Assembly: GCA_013399305.1 (NCBI GenBank) | Contig: VXAI01000082.1 | Location: 2,876,674 to 2,940,673 of the forward strand | Length of the DNA stretch: 64,000 bases | Source of the DNA: Rostratula benghalensis | Taxonomy: Eukaryota; Chordata; Aves; Charadriiformes; Rostratulidae | Direction: 5' to 3' | Part shown: in pieces, positions 1 through 11,377 of the stretch | How positions within the stretch are numbered: the first letter of the stretch is position 1 | Layout: each line of letters begins with the position of its first letter | Program-made: the position numbers and the translations under genes | Notes under the pieces: generated by a model | Seen by the model: only the letters and a program-made list of their open reading frames with translations | What the model was told of the DNA's origin: nothing | The model's database searches: none

Positions 1-3000
1 TTCCACTCCCAGCGACCATCCTAACACACAGCTGACTGTGGCCTAACAGCCTAACTTCATGTGACTAACAAATATACGCTTTGGGCCTATCTTAGGGAGT
101 TGGAGAAATACTGATGTTCTGGATATCTCCTGTACATAGGAGATGAAAATCCCCATGTAACACATATTCATGTTTCACAGCATGTGTGGTGTGTGCAATT
201 GCATTCTTTTTGAAAGAAACAAACCCAACAGGTTTTCTTTGAAAGCACCCCAGCATATGGCTGACTAGCACAAAGTTATCTACTGTGCACCTAATACCTT
301 TTCCTTCAGAAATCTTCAAGCCATATGGTTCATATGACACTGGATCAAGGGACCAAGTAATCAGAATAAACCCTTGAATCACGTTTAATAAAGATATGTA
401 TGGTCTCAGAAATAATTATCCCAATGAACTTATTATATTGCAATGAAATATTGAATGTAAACAAAGTTATAATTTAACTAATTTCAATATCTGCTACATG
501 GCAAATTCTGAGTCTCTGTGTCCATTTCAAAATTTACCATCATTGGAGTAAAGATGAAAAATTTAAAAGTAATCTATGAGAGCACACTTTTTAAAATTGC
601 TGATTATTTAGAAAAAGTACCAGCAAACAAAACAAAACAAAAAAAAAAGCATTAGAGATAAGTGTAAAATTCCCATTTGAGTCAAGTGCTGGGATCATGC
701 TTTGGTGGAACATGTTTAATTTAAATGTCTTTTTCTACTCAGTAGAATCATTTTCAGACTGAAGTAACAATATTAACGTTTGAGTTTAAACCAAACTATG
801 AGTGACAACCATCCCTCACGTGCCTTTTTCTTCTGAATATTTTTTCACTGGTTAATCTTTATTCCTCTTTTATGCTGTCTTATACTCTGCACTGTTCTTC
901 GTAAAATTCTTCTTTTTGCCTAGGGACATCATTTGCTCTGTAACTTCCAAACTGCTGTATTTGCCTTGCTGGGACATTATGTACTTCCTCAGATATATAC
1001 AGCCTGACTCCCATTTCATTTCCATCAGTTTGTGCTACTGTTAACTCCCTCCAATTAACTTTCTCATAGTTTATACAGTGATACAAAAAGAAGAACTCTG
1101 CACAACTAAGTTTTCTCTGCTTCAGCTGCCATTAACTTTTTGTATTTGCCTACAAGTTGTTGGCAGTTTTTTTTGGGACTGTAGTGAGTTGGGCATCCTT
1201 CTAAATAACCACAGAAAGATGTGCTACCCAGTAGTTGCTGAGTAACTGAACACCATGGGAATATTACTCATGGGAAGAAAGGCTTATAAATTGAATGGCT
1301 ATGAAAAATGGAAGAATCATAGAAGCCTATTGATGCAGATTAGAGGGAGACTCTTACAAGTAAATTTTATGAAAGATGAGAAATATTCCTGAAGTGATTA
1401 TTTGAAACTAATAGGAAATACCTTCTCCTTCAGAAAATGAGTCCCTTTCCATCATACCCCTTTCTGATAATTTAATCTCAGACTTTGTGTTATTTCAGGA
1501 AACTACATATGTAAGAACATAAAGACCCTTCAGAAGTAGTCTTATCCATGGGTTTGCATTATGAATAGGGAATATGTGAGCCAGCATATTGCTCTTTCTT
1601 CATAAGTATCCATTGAATCACTGAGAAGTGAATTTCCAGGGGAATTTATTTATAACCTAAGTCATTTCTTGGACAAGCAGTGAACAATCTGGAGGCAAAA
1701 AAACTTGTCTGCATAAAACATTCATTGAATAGCAAACACAGTCTCCAAAACAGCAGCATGTTCACAGGCTATTCACAGTCAAGACAAAGGGCTGATTCAC
1801 AATCAGGACAAAGATAATTGGGAACCTCAGCTTGTTCAAGCAGCTGTAGAACAAAGGGCCTATGGAGAGATTCCATTTTAACTATTTTAACAACAAAAAA
1901 AATACCTTCTGTACTGATACAGAATGCATCCTAGGTCTTTCCTTCTCCAGTGGCCTGCACTTGCATTATAATGAAATAAAATACAAAATGAAAATTTATT
2001 AGAAGCACAGAACTGGCATATTGTAAGAAAATGTGCATTTATGGCCATATCAGCACTATTTACAGTTTGTTATTGCAAAGTCACTGATAGTAATTCCACT
2101 GCTTGAAGATGCACAGCTGGGCTAAACTTTCAATAACTTTTTCCTGACTTAATTTTATGCATATTTATAACTGTTCTATTTACACATTTTGCATATCATA
2201 GTCCATAATGCAACAGATGCTAAATGGTTAAGGAATTTTCAAGGTTGATAGAACACATCATTTCCTTTATAAAGTTCTTAGTACCTACAATAATGCAAGT
2301 CAATAGATGGCAGCTTTTCCATTGGACAAGATTACAGAAATGATTCCTTCAAGAATAAAAAACTTGCTCTAGAATCACTATGCTCAGTGGCAAGAATGAG
2401 ACAGCATAAATGGCTGTGTGCTTGCTCTTACGTATTTCAGAGACTACATTTTTTAAGGATACTAGCAAATGATCACACAGTTTCATTCAAAGAAGAGTGA
2501 GATCCTTACACTAGAGAGAAGCTAGTCGCATTGCTTGGGGTAGCTCTGGAGACTACAGATCCCGCAGTGGTGAGGCTGAAGGAATATCTGGACGCTTCAC
2601 GCCTATTCTAAAGCATATCAACAGAGCCACAGAGAAACCCATCCACTATGTTATTCAAACCCACAGAGTATGACAGAAAGGCAGTTCCATCAGCTTTCCG
2701 ATGAAAGAGTAAGTGGTCCCCGATTCCCAACTACATGTGCCAACTAAATTGCGTAAAAGGAAAATCCTAGCAATTCCCAATGTTGATGTATTAGCATTGA
2801 AATGCTAATATGGACATTAATTAATGTTAAATTAGTTACAGTGGAATAAAATTACATCAACATAAAAATCAAAAGAGCTAAGTGTAAATTGCCACTTAAG
2901 ATAAATATTTCTGCTCTACATGGGAATTGTAACAAGTGATTTTTATGTTAAGTTAATTGATGCCAAATAACATTAAAATTCCCTTGGAAGTTAATATCAC

Positions 3001-6000
3001 ATTCACATTATTTCCAATAAAAAAATTAATTGCAGTGTATGCTGTTAACAAAAGAATAAGATTCCCACAGTCTGTACACTGAAACTCAAAATACTGTAGC
3101 ACACACTTAGGGTGTAGCAATAATTTACTCGGGGTAAAGCAATATATCACCACCACCCCTGTCCAGATAAAGGTAAATTTCAAAAGCTCTACCTACATGT
3201 ATTTGTGAAAGTACCCATCATCACAAATTGAGGTTTTCACCTCAGTGAACAATGGGCGTTGTCTTAAACCACCTAGAAGTATTCTACTCCAATAGGTAGT
3301 AGGCCAAACCGACCTCTTACTGCTACAGCACTTTGCCTTCTTCAAGTGACGGTTATAAAAACCACATTCTAGTTAATATCTTTTTTTTTTTTCCCCTTCT
3401 AATACCTCTTACAAGTTCTAGATAAGTTTTCAATAGCTCCTGAGGATAAGAACTGCAATAAAGTTAGATAAGCATTCTTAGTCTATATGCTTAATGGTAG
3501 AAATATAACCTGTCTAAGTGCTATCTATATCTTATATGTAGTTTTACTGCTCCTATATAAAGCATCCAAAACCAAAAATTCTTCAGCTATGCACATACTT
3601 GCTTTAAAAGTACAGCATCTTGAATACAAACCATGTATCTCTGAAAAAATTTACATTATCAGTATATGTCCAGCAATTATTCATTAAATGTAGAATTCAT
3701 TTGACACAACTCTAAGCTGAAATCCAAGATATAGCCCATTCAAAATACATGGGACAAATCAACAGCATTTTTGATTGACTGTAGAGAGAGCCTAGTTAGA
3801 ATTACACAAGTCGGATCCCACTTTCACCTTAGAATTTTCCAAGTAAAATTTTGGCCTCCAAGCCTAGTTTTGTTAGAATGCATAATTCCTTAAGCCCTCT
3901 TTCAAAATTCTGGCTTACAGTCCTATTGACTTGAGTGAGGATAAGTGATTAATGAGTCTTAATGTTGAGGTGGAAAAGTAGAATTACATAGCAATGGGTA
4001 AAGACATCAATCATTAAAATATATTTTGATTGCTTGGAAGAATTTAAGGTTGGTTGAGGGGAACTGTACCCACTAAAAACCACAATGCATTGCCTGCAAA
4101 GACATTCTCATTCAAATCTGATTCAAGACATCACATTTATTTTGCCATTATAACTGTAAGAATGAAGAACTAATCTCCCAGAACCCCTCAAAATAAGTTA
4201 TGGTTTAACGATTAAGTTTTCTGCTATTTTTATTGGAAATAAGGAACACTGTATCCCTGACATAAAGAGCACCAGACTATTAAACTAACATTAAACTATA
4301 TTCCTCACAAAGTATCTTGAATAAGACACTGACCTTCAATGCTGCCTTGTTTTTCCCCTCTGTTTTTATTCCACTTAGTAAATTATTCCATTTTACAATC
4401 TTCTCTTTCTTGGCAGTAGGAAAAATAAGAGCTAAAAATAGATTTAATTAGAGGGATTTCTGAAGTTGCATTCTATCAAAAATTCTGTCATAATGAACCA
4501 AAAAAGCATTCTTTACTCTGATAAAGAAGCTCTTTATCACCCTAGCGCATAAATATAATATATTGGCATGTTACTATTTTTTAGAATAAACCTCACTGGA
4601 TTATGCTTTTAAATCAGTATAGACACTTCCCCTAACAAACGAAATTTCTTGAACCCAATATTTCAGCCATGTAAATATATACTTTTTAACTAACATACTT
4701 CCATTCCTCAGTCCATCCTTGTCATTGATATTCAATCATTTAAACCAGAAAAGATTTCAAGAACTACACTGTAGGTTATAGTTTTCAAGGGTTTATGACA
4801 CCAAAATGGATCTCCATATCTGTGTATAAAACGAGAGTGGATTGTGCACCTGCTGAATGTTTTCAAAGGAAAGTGCAAGCAGTGTCTTCTGTATAATTTT
4901 ACTATGCAGGCATGTAAATTGCCACATAATTGCAGATTGTTTTCAGTTTTCCACATAACTGTGCTTTAAAAATCTAAACTTCCTTTTACAAACATAACTG
5001 AGGTCCAGGGTTTTTCCCCCATACTCCCACTAATTCACATCATTCTAAACCTGCAGAACAGCTATAAACTGGGATTAACAGGTTGGTTAGACAGGTTTAC
5101 AGCTGCTTTATATCCTTGCAATAGCAGGTATCAAGCAAAACACAGTCAAATTTGAGCCTGAGGCTCTAAACATTATTTCAGGTACAGAGATAACCTTTTA
5201 AATGTGGTATGTATAGGATGTCTGCCTAAGGCTACAGACAGCTTGAAACGATCATGAGGCAAGGTACATATTATCCCCTTCATCTCAATGCAGTATTTAT
5301 GCATAAATCTAATCTGGCTGGATATTAATGCAGTTAACTGTTTAACTGCTGATAAACAAACCAGAAAATAATAACATTATCTACAAAAAAAAGTAACAAG
5401 GAATATCTTTGTTGTTTCTTGCTTATCTCAACATTTCGTCAGAAGATTAGATATATATGTATATATTAGTCCTACACTTCAAGCAAAAGCAGTAGTAAAC
5501 TGAAACTATTCCACAGATATTTCAAAGTCAGAAAATTTGTTAAATCCCAGTTGCAACAGTCCCTGGAATGCTGGAAATGCCATACAGGAACTACATCTTT
5601 TGCACCCATTAAGAAGCATGTCCTAATATCCAGTTTATATAGACAACAGAAACCCCCTCCAATTTATAGAAATTTGGTTTGAATTAATTCCTTAGTGATT
5701 AGGCACATATTACCAGCAATAAAAGTTCAGGCTAAGAGATAGGCATATATAGTGAACAAAGTGCTAACAGACCTTCCTATCAGAATAACAGGCCTACGCA
5801 CACAGTATTTCTAATTAACAGGCTCTATAAAACAGGATGTTTTTGATTTATACCAACACATTTGGTTCAAGTAACTATAATCCAGGGGAAAAGATGGGGA
5901 GAAAAATCAGGAAAGAGCTTGGGGAATATGTTCAGGTTTCTGATTCAGAGATGACTAAACAACCTGTCTACCCCGTTCACATAGTAGTTACTTACCAAAC

Positions 6001-7200
6001 ACTGGAGCAGTGGATATATACAGAGATGAATTACCTCATACATGAGGTGGGATGCTACCTTTGAAAAACCAAATCTATAAATGGTGATGGAAACCATCAT
6101 ACTTTGATGGTATGTTTGCTAACAAGCAAGCAAGAGCTGGCATATTAAAAAGACTGACAAGTAAAACTGGAAAGGACTAGAAGCAAATTCTTTTTCTTCA
6201 CCTTCCCAAGCTACATTTACCTATGGCCCTTCCAGCTCCTTTCCTGACGTGGAGTTAAACTGAGTTGAAAATAACACTATTAATGTTTTTAATAAATATG
6301 TGTTTTCATTACATTTCTTATAGATTGCTCATTTTATATTCTCTAGGACTAAGCTAAGAGATCTCAGTGTCAATATAATAAAAAAATATTCTTTACAGTT
6401 TAGAAAGTTTAAAAATTCCATTATATTCTTGGCTAGAGCAATCAATGAGTTATTTACTCTGATTTAATATCCACTGGAAGCAATGGGACAGTTTGCAAAC
6501 ATTTCCATGCACTTTTGCTTAGATCCTAAATGAACTAATCAAAGCAACGTCCCATGCAGTTTACTTAAAGCATAATCAAGTTTAACCCAATACATACATC
6601 CTACCCATACCAACTGAAACTTTTAAGCTACAACAAATGAGAAACACACTTGCTATTCGCCTGCCTAGATAACTGTGAACAAAGCTAAGGAAGTATGTAA
6701 TCATCTGTCGTAACCAATTTATTGTTTATAAATATTTCTCACACAAAGAATATATTCATTAAATATGCCAACAGAAGGCAAAGCAAACCATCGCTCCTCC
6801 TGTTAAAGTTCAGGTTTCCTAAGTAAAAATGTACTTTCTGTCATTACGTGAGAAAAGAGGGATGGAGATGAAGGAGTAATCAGGTTGCAATGTTCTACTA
6901 ACAGCATTTAATGTAAATAAATATTTCCTGTGATCCCTGCATCTAGTCAGCACAAAATCCAGAAGAATAAATGTACTTTTCTCTCTGGAATACTGCACCT
7001 GATAGTGTTTCCACCTTTTGGAAAAAGGTTTATTGAAAAGAAAAGACTTTTTAAAGACTTTATTAATGCATGTTAATTATTATTTTTTTTTAACTTAAAT
7101 TTAAAAGTAGTCTTCCAGCTTAATGCTGTACTTACGCTGAATTTCTTAACTTTAAAGCAATAGTTGGTGCAATGGAAAATCATTGTTGAAGCTTTCTGCT
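1..7200. other. AT-rich non-coding stretch, no gene seen
   Basis: I see no recognisable exon, RNA gene or young transposon here. Open frames are short and random-looking. The region holds homopolymer A/T tracts and A-rich CAAAA-type patches (for example near 620-650). One GC-richer patch near 2515-2714 ends in a good splice-donor match. Two short pieces (3921-3943 and 6471-6488) resemble an old amniote interspersed repeat with a 'cattgacttcaatgg'-like core. A small inverted repeat (ACCATCA/TGATGGT, 6093-6111) is probably chance. The stretch could be intergenic or intronic; nothing in it decides which. Confidence 0.7.
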
Positions 7201-7201
7201 A

Positions 7202-7227
7202 TATTCACTAGCGTGCACTAGTGAATA
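7202..7227. repeat. perfect 10-bp inverted repeat (hairpin)
   Basis: The arm TATTCACTAG (7202-7211) is exactly reverse-complemented at 7218-7227, with a 6-base spacer. It lies about 180 bp upstream of an old CR1 fragment. It could be the end of a decayed DNA element or chance in AT-rich DNA; no matching terminal structure or transposase was recognised nearby. Confidence 0.8.
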
Positions 7228-7404
7228 GGCAAAACCAGTTGCCTTTCTGTATTCTTTTGAAACATATTTTGCCTGTTAATGGGACATGGAAAAAAAATTA
7301 AAAAATCGAAAAAATCAAACAGCATTGTGAGACCACTCGCTATCACCTTGGAGAGCAAATTAGAGGTTCCTTTCCTGGTAATATGGAAAAAACCAATCAC
7401 ACTC

Positions 7405-7840
7405 ACAGGCAAAATAAATTTTCAAGATTTGCAGGCCTGAGTCACTCTAACCTCACTCCCTGGAAGGTTATGGAGCAAGTATACGAGGAAATCACTTTCA
7501 GGCATACGATAAAATCATGCCTGGATACAAGCAGCATGATTCACCAAAGGCAAAGTGTACATAACAAACCTAACCAGCCTTTCATGAGAGGACTGGCTCT
7601 GCAGACAGGAAGAGAGCAGCAGATGTAGTTTAACCTTTGAAACTATAGTATTCTTATAGCTGCAATGGAGGTGTGCATATATATATATATATGTATATGT
7701 TTGTGAGATATGGAGGTGGTTGAGTGACTGAGTCCAAAGGGTTATGGCTAATGATATAAAGTCAATCTGGGAGCTGATAACTAGAGGTGGGAGATTATGT
7801 GTTAAGTGGATCTCTGTTAGCCATCAATGTTTGCTATGTA
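7405..7840 (+). mobile_element. degraded CR1 LINE fragment, ORF2 reverse-transcriptase region
   Basis: Reading forward from about 7430, the peptide contains PWKVMEQVYEEITFRHT. This lines up with the CR1 reverse-transcriptase segment usually reading like PGKVMEQIILxEITRHV. The DNA just after it (about 7515-7575) follows the CR1 'SQHGFTKGKSCLTNL' coding segment, with substitutions and frame damage. After an (AT)n insertion, 7725-7790 again parallels CR1 DNA encoding the 'AQRVVVNGVKSSWRPVTSGVP' segment. So the pieces are in CR1 order on one strand. No 3' end is present and the frame is broken, so this is an old, non-functional internal fragment. The edges are approximate. Alignment is from memory of the family; a profile search would settle it. 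Confidence 0.75.
7677..7692. repeat. (AT)8 microsatellite
   Basis: Eight AT units in a row, followed by GTATATGT, lie between two blocks of the old CR1 fragment. They appear to have expanded within or replaced part of it. Confidence 0.9.
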
Positions 7841-7894
7841 TGAAATATTTAGTATTTGTTATATTTTTATTTCCCTTTTCTAGTTTAGTATTAA

Positions 7895-7912
7895 GCATTC
7901 ATTAGTGAATGC
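7895..7912. repeat. 7-bp inverted repeat
   Basis: GCATTCA (7895-7901) is exactly reverse-complemented at 7906-7912 across a 4-base loop. It shares the string TAGTGAAT with the palindrome at 7202-7227, on the other side of the CR1 remnant. Chance is a fair explanation for a repeat this short. Confidence 0.6.
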
Positions 7913-10900
7913 AGATGCTCATACCATCTAAATATAAGATTGAGGTCAGAAGTGCCTAGGTAATGTTAAAATGCTCACTGGTGAATTATGGTAATGCATT
8001 TTCCTAACAAGTGGAACTGGATGTAACTCAAATAGAAAGCTATCTTTATAGTAGTAGAGTAGAGAAGATAGATTATTTTTGAATCAAAATTGAATGAAAA
8101 TAAAACAAGTAAGAATTACGATACTAGAAAGTTAGAGATATTACCTCTATTATTTTATTTCCTTTATCACCAAGAAATCAGGAAGTTTCTTTGCCACCAC
8201 AAGAGCATACAAAAGCGTAAAGCCAACTTTATATGCTCTTAGCACTCTTCCAAGGCAGAGAATTAATAACTATCTGTGAATATAACATGCAGGCTACTTT
8301 TTTTAAAAAAATTTTTCAAAGAATATTTTGAAAATACACATCTTCAGGCAAAACACCCCCAAAACCCCACCAAACTTTGGAAGATAGGTTAGCTTAATTT
8401 TCAAGATTTCCATCTATTATAAAAGAAAACTTTAATTCTTGCATCTTCTATTCTATTTCTATAGCTCCAACTAGTAAGTCAACAAATACTTGAGTCAATG
8501 CATCCTGGCAAATGAGCAAACACACTCCTGTTTTATGCTTGAAAACACTCATGCACCTCTATATTCACGGCATGATGTTCCAATTCCAAACACTTGGTTT
8601 TCACAGGTGGCCTAAAATATGTGGATGATATAAATTGTTTTTCTAGTTGAGTCAAAAATTCTAATCTGCAGAAATACACGCTTGACTTCTTTTAAGTACA
8701 ATAAAAGGAATGAGTCTCTTGCATTTCTTCTGAACATACCAGAAAAGCTTGAGAGGATAATTTCTGCCATTACAGCTGACCCAAAGACTACAATATGCAT
8801 TGTATTTTTTTATCTGCCTTGTTCAAAAGTAAAATTAAATCATGTATAGATTAATAATAAGATTATTAAATACAGATGAATTATTTCAATTTACCTTATT
8901 TTATGAGCACTTTTCTCAGTTATTTACATGCCAAAGTACTTCAAAATTAGTTTGGAAAACCTGTAATCTGCCACTGTAAAATCACATCCAACATACGTCT
9001 GAGATACTACTTGTCTGGAAATCAGCTATTTTTTAATAAGTGCATTCTGATCACTTTCTTCCAATTCAAAGATTTTTCCAACAAACCACATCAAATTTTT
9101 AAGCGTTTTTTTCATCAAATACATCTGATTTGTAACAAAATAAATAAAATTAGTAAAATGCTAAGTGAAGGTCTTAGAAATGGAACGCTGGTGGCTGTGC
9201 ATATACCATAATGCACTCATAGATCTTAAAAGGTATAATAGGTAGAAAGTTATAGTACGGGTGGATATGAAGGTTATGTTCTTCTAAAACTAAACACAAC
9301 TAACCTCTGAAAGAATCTAGGTTTACTGGTTTTCAGAGTGTTGCAGGTCAACACAGTTAAGTGCTCCATACTTGCAGTGCTCTTATCAGATTAAATGAGA
9401 AGATTCTCAGGCCATTTGAAGATTAATCTGTACTTTGTGGAATACGGCTTTAAATGGTATTTGATTCAACGCTCATCCCCCACTGAGAAAAGGATTTGGG
9501 CACTGCAGACAGCCAGCCATGATTAAATCTGGATTATGCATCACTGATTAAATTTAAACAAGTCTTTTATGCACATTTACACAATGCAAAGCTTTTGACA
9601 TAGTTCCAAAATAAAAATTGCTAAAACTTTGCAGCTGTAGAATTCATTTAATAAACTATAGCTCCAAGAATTGTTGCCAGATTTCCAGCTACACTTTCAG
9701 GGTAGAATTTGTTTGGATATTTAAAAAATAAAAATGGTCAATGCAGCATCTGTGAGAAAGCATCAGAGACTCAAAATAATTACGGCTGTGCTTCAGCAAA
9801 GTAGGATGAGATCCAAAAGGTAGATCCTTAGATGTCCTAAAGAATATTTTAAGAAGATTTCAGATGCTCTAAAACTAAGTCAGCCACAAAACCCAAGGAC
9901 TACCTACTTCATACACCTAAATTTTGGCAGAAAGATTACTCAGGAATCCTAAATTCTGTTTTCCCTTCCATTCTGAGACACTGTGCTTTTAGCTGAGCAC
10001 TTTTCTACTATTTGCAGGCCTCAAATTTGCAAACAAGCAGTCTCACACACAGGTTTGTATGACTGCCAATCCACCAGGACAGTCTCTGTCTTCAGTATTT
10101 ATTGACAACTGATTTGGCTGTCACCTAAACCTCATTAGCAAGCCTGTTTCTCTGAATCCTTGTTAATAGGTACTTACTATGCCCCGTTTTACAAACACAC
10201 AAAAAAAGTTCCAAAGTATTGAAGCCTGGGTTGCGCAAGGCTTTCTATGGTTTGTTTCCAACTCTACTTCACCATTAGTGAAGTGTATAAAAGGGAGAAT
10301 GTACCTAGTAAATATACAGGATCATACCAGAATATCCTATTATGTATTGAATTCAAGCTCTTTAATTCCATCGATTCACATAAGAACCCCCACAAAAATA
10401 CGCTTGTCCATGATTGAAATAAACTTCCAGGCATACCTTAAAAAAACCACAGAAAGTGAACCCCTGCCACCTTGTCCCCAATAAACTATTGTCTACCCTA
10501 GTGGTACCTACAATATGACACACTGAAATTTTGAAGTCTTTAAACTTTGACTGTCCCTCTAGGTCTGAAAATTTAATTTTGGAATTTCACAGAGAAACTC
10601 AGTTCTGGAAACACTGAGCACTTCAGTGCCCAGGTTATGCCTAAAGTTGATAAAGGTTCTCATACTACTCCTTTTCAGAGAACCAGACAAATACAGCTTT
10701 CTTTAAAAAGCAGAAAAAAACAAACCCAAACCTTTTACACAACAGTGTAGTTTTTGTAGTAAACCTCTGTAAGGGAGACGAAAAAAGCCTATCTACTTTT
10801 TGCCCAAGGTTGCTCAAATTCCCATCTCCCAAGTGAGGACTCTAACCTAATGTCTTGGGTCTAATTTAACATAGGAGGCAAAGAAAAGCTTTCTCTAGCC

Positions 10901-11313
10901 CTCATGCTGAAACTGTGCTAGAAAGAAGTTATTTCAGGAGTTACTATAACATGTCAAAACTAAGCACAGGGGAGAAATAAATGATAGTATGATCACTTAA
11001 GGTTTACAGAATTGCACACTTGATTTTTAGATGTGTTTTACAATGAGACATGATCATAATAGCTCTTTAAGGCCAAACTTAACAAGAGCTCAGCATTAGA
11101 CTGATGAGCTGACTTTGAAATTCAGAGACTAATATGTGACAGTAAATATTTTGTGATTCTTGTGGATCTCACTGCCAACAGAAAGTCATGTCACCGTGTA
11201 GGACCAGTATTTAATGTGTTAGCAAAATGCTGAACACTCAGACAGTACACTGAAATAGTAGTATTAAGTAGGAAAAATAATTAGTAGGAAAACCCCCCCA
11301 CATCTTACCACAA
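7913..11313. other. non-coding stretch with a possible conserved block
   Basis: No gene is recognised. The segment about 9480-9600 is dense in homeodomain-type sites (GATTAAAT, GGATTA, TTATGCA), in the style of vertebrate conserved non-coding elements, but conservation cannot be tested here. The longest open frame (10179-10484, 101 codons) has no family resemblance and a composition typical of chance translation. The remainder is AT-rich unique sequence. Confidence 0.6.
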
Positions 11314-11377
11314 AAAATTAACACTAGACACAGTGGTAAGTGTCTAAAATTAACACTAGACACAGTGGTAAGTGTCT
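11314..11377. repeat. 32-bp tandem duplication, two identical copies
   Basis: A 32-base unit (11314-11345) is repeated exactly at 11346-11377. Each unit contains a 7-bp inverted repeat, TAGACAC and GTGTCTA, separated by 8 bases, so the array can fold into two identical hairpins. The exact identity suggests a recent slippage duplication. Confidence 0.9.

Noticed and set aside
10179..10484. 101-codon plus frame as a possible gene
   Set aside because: Composition and sequence look random, with no motif and no supporting signals.
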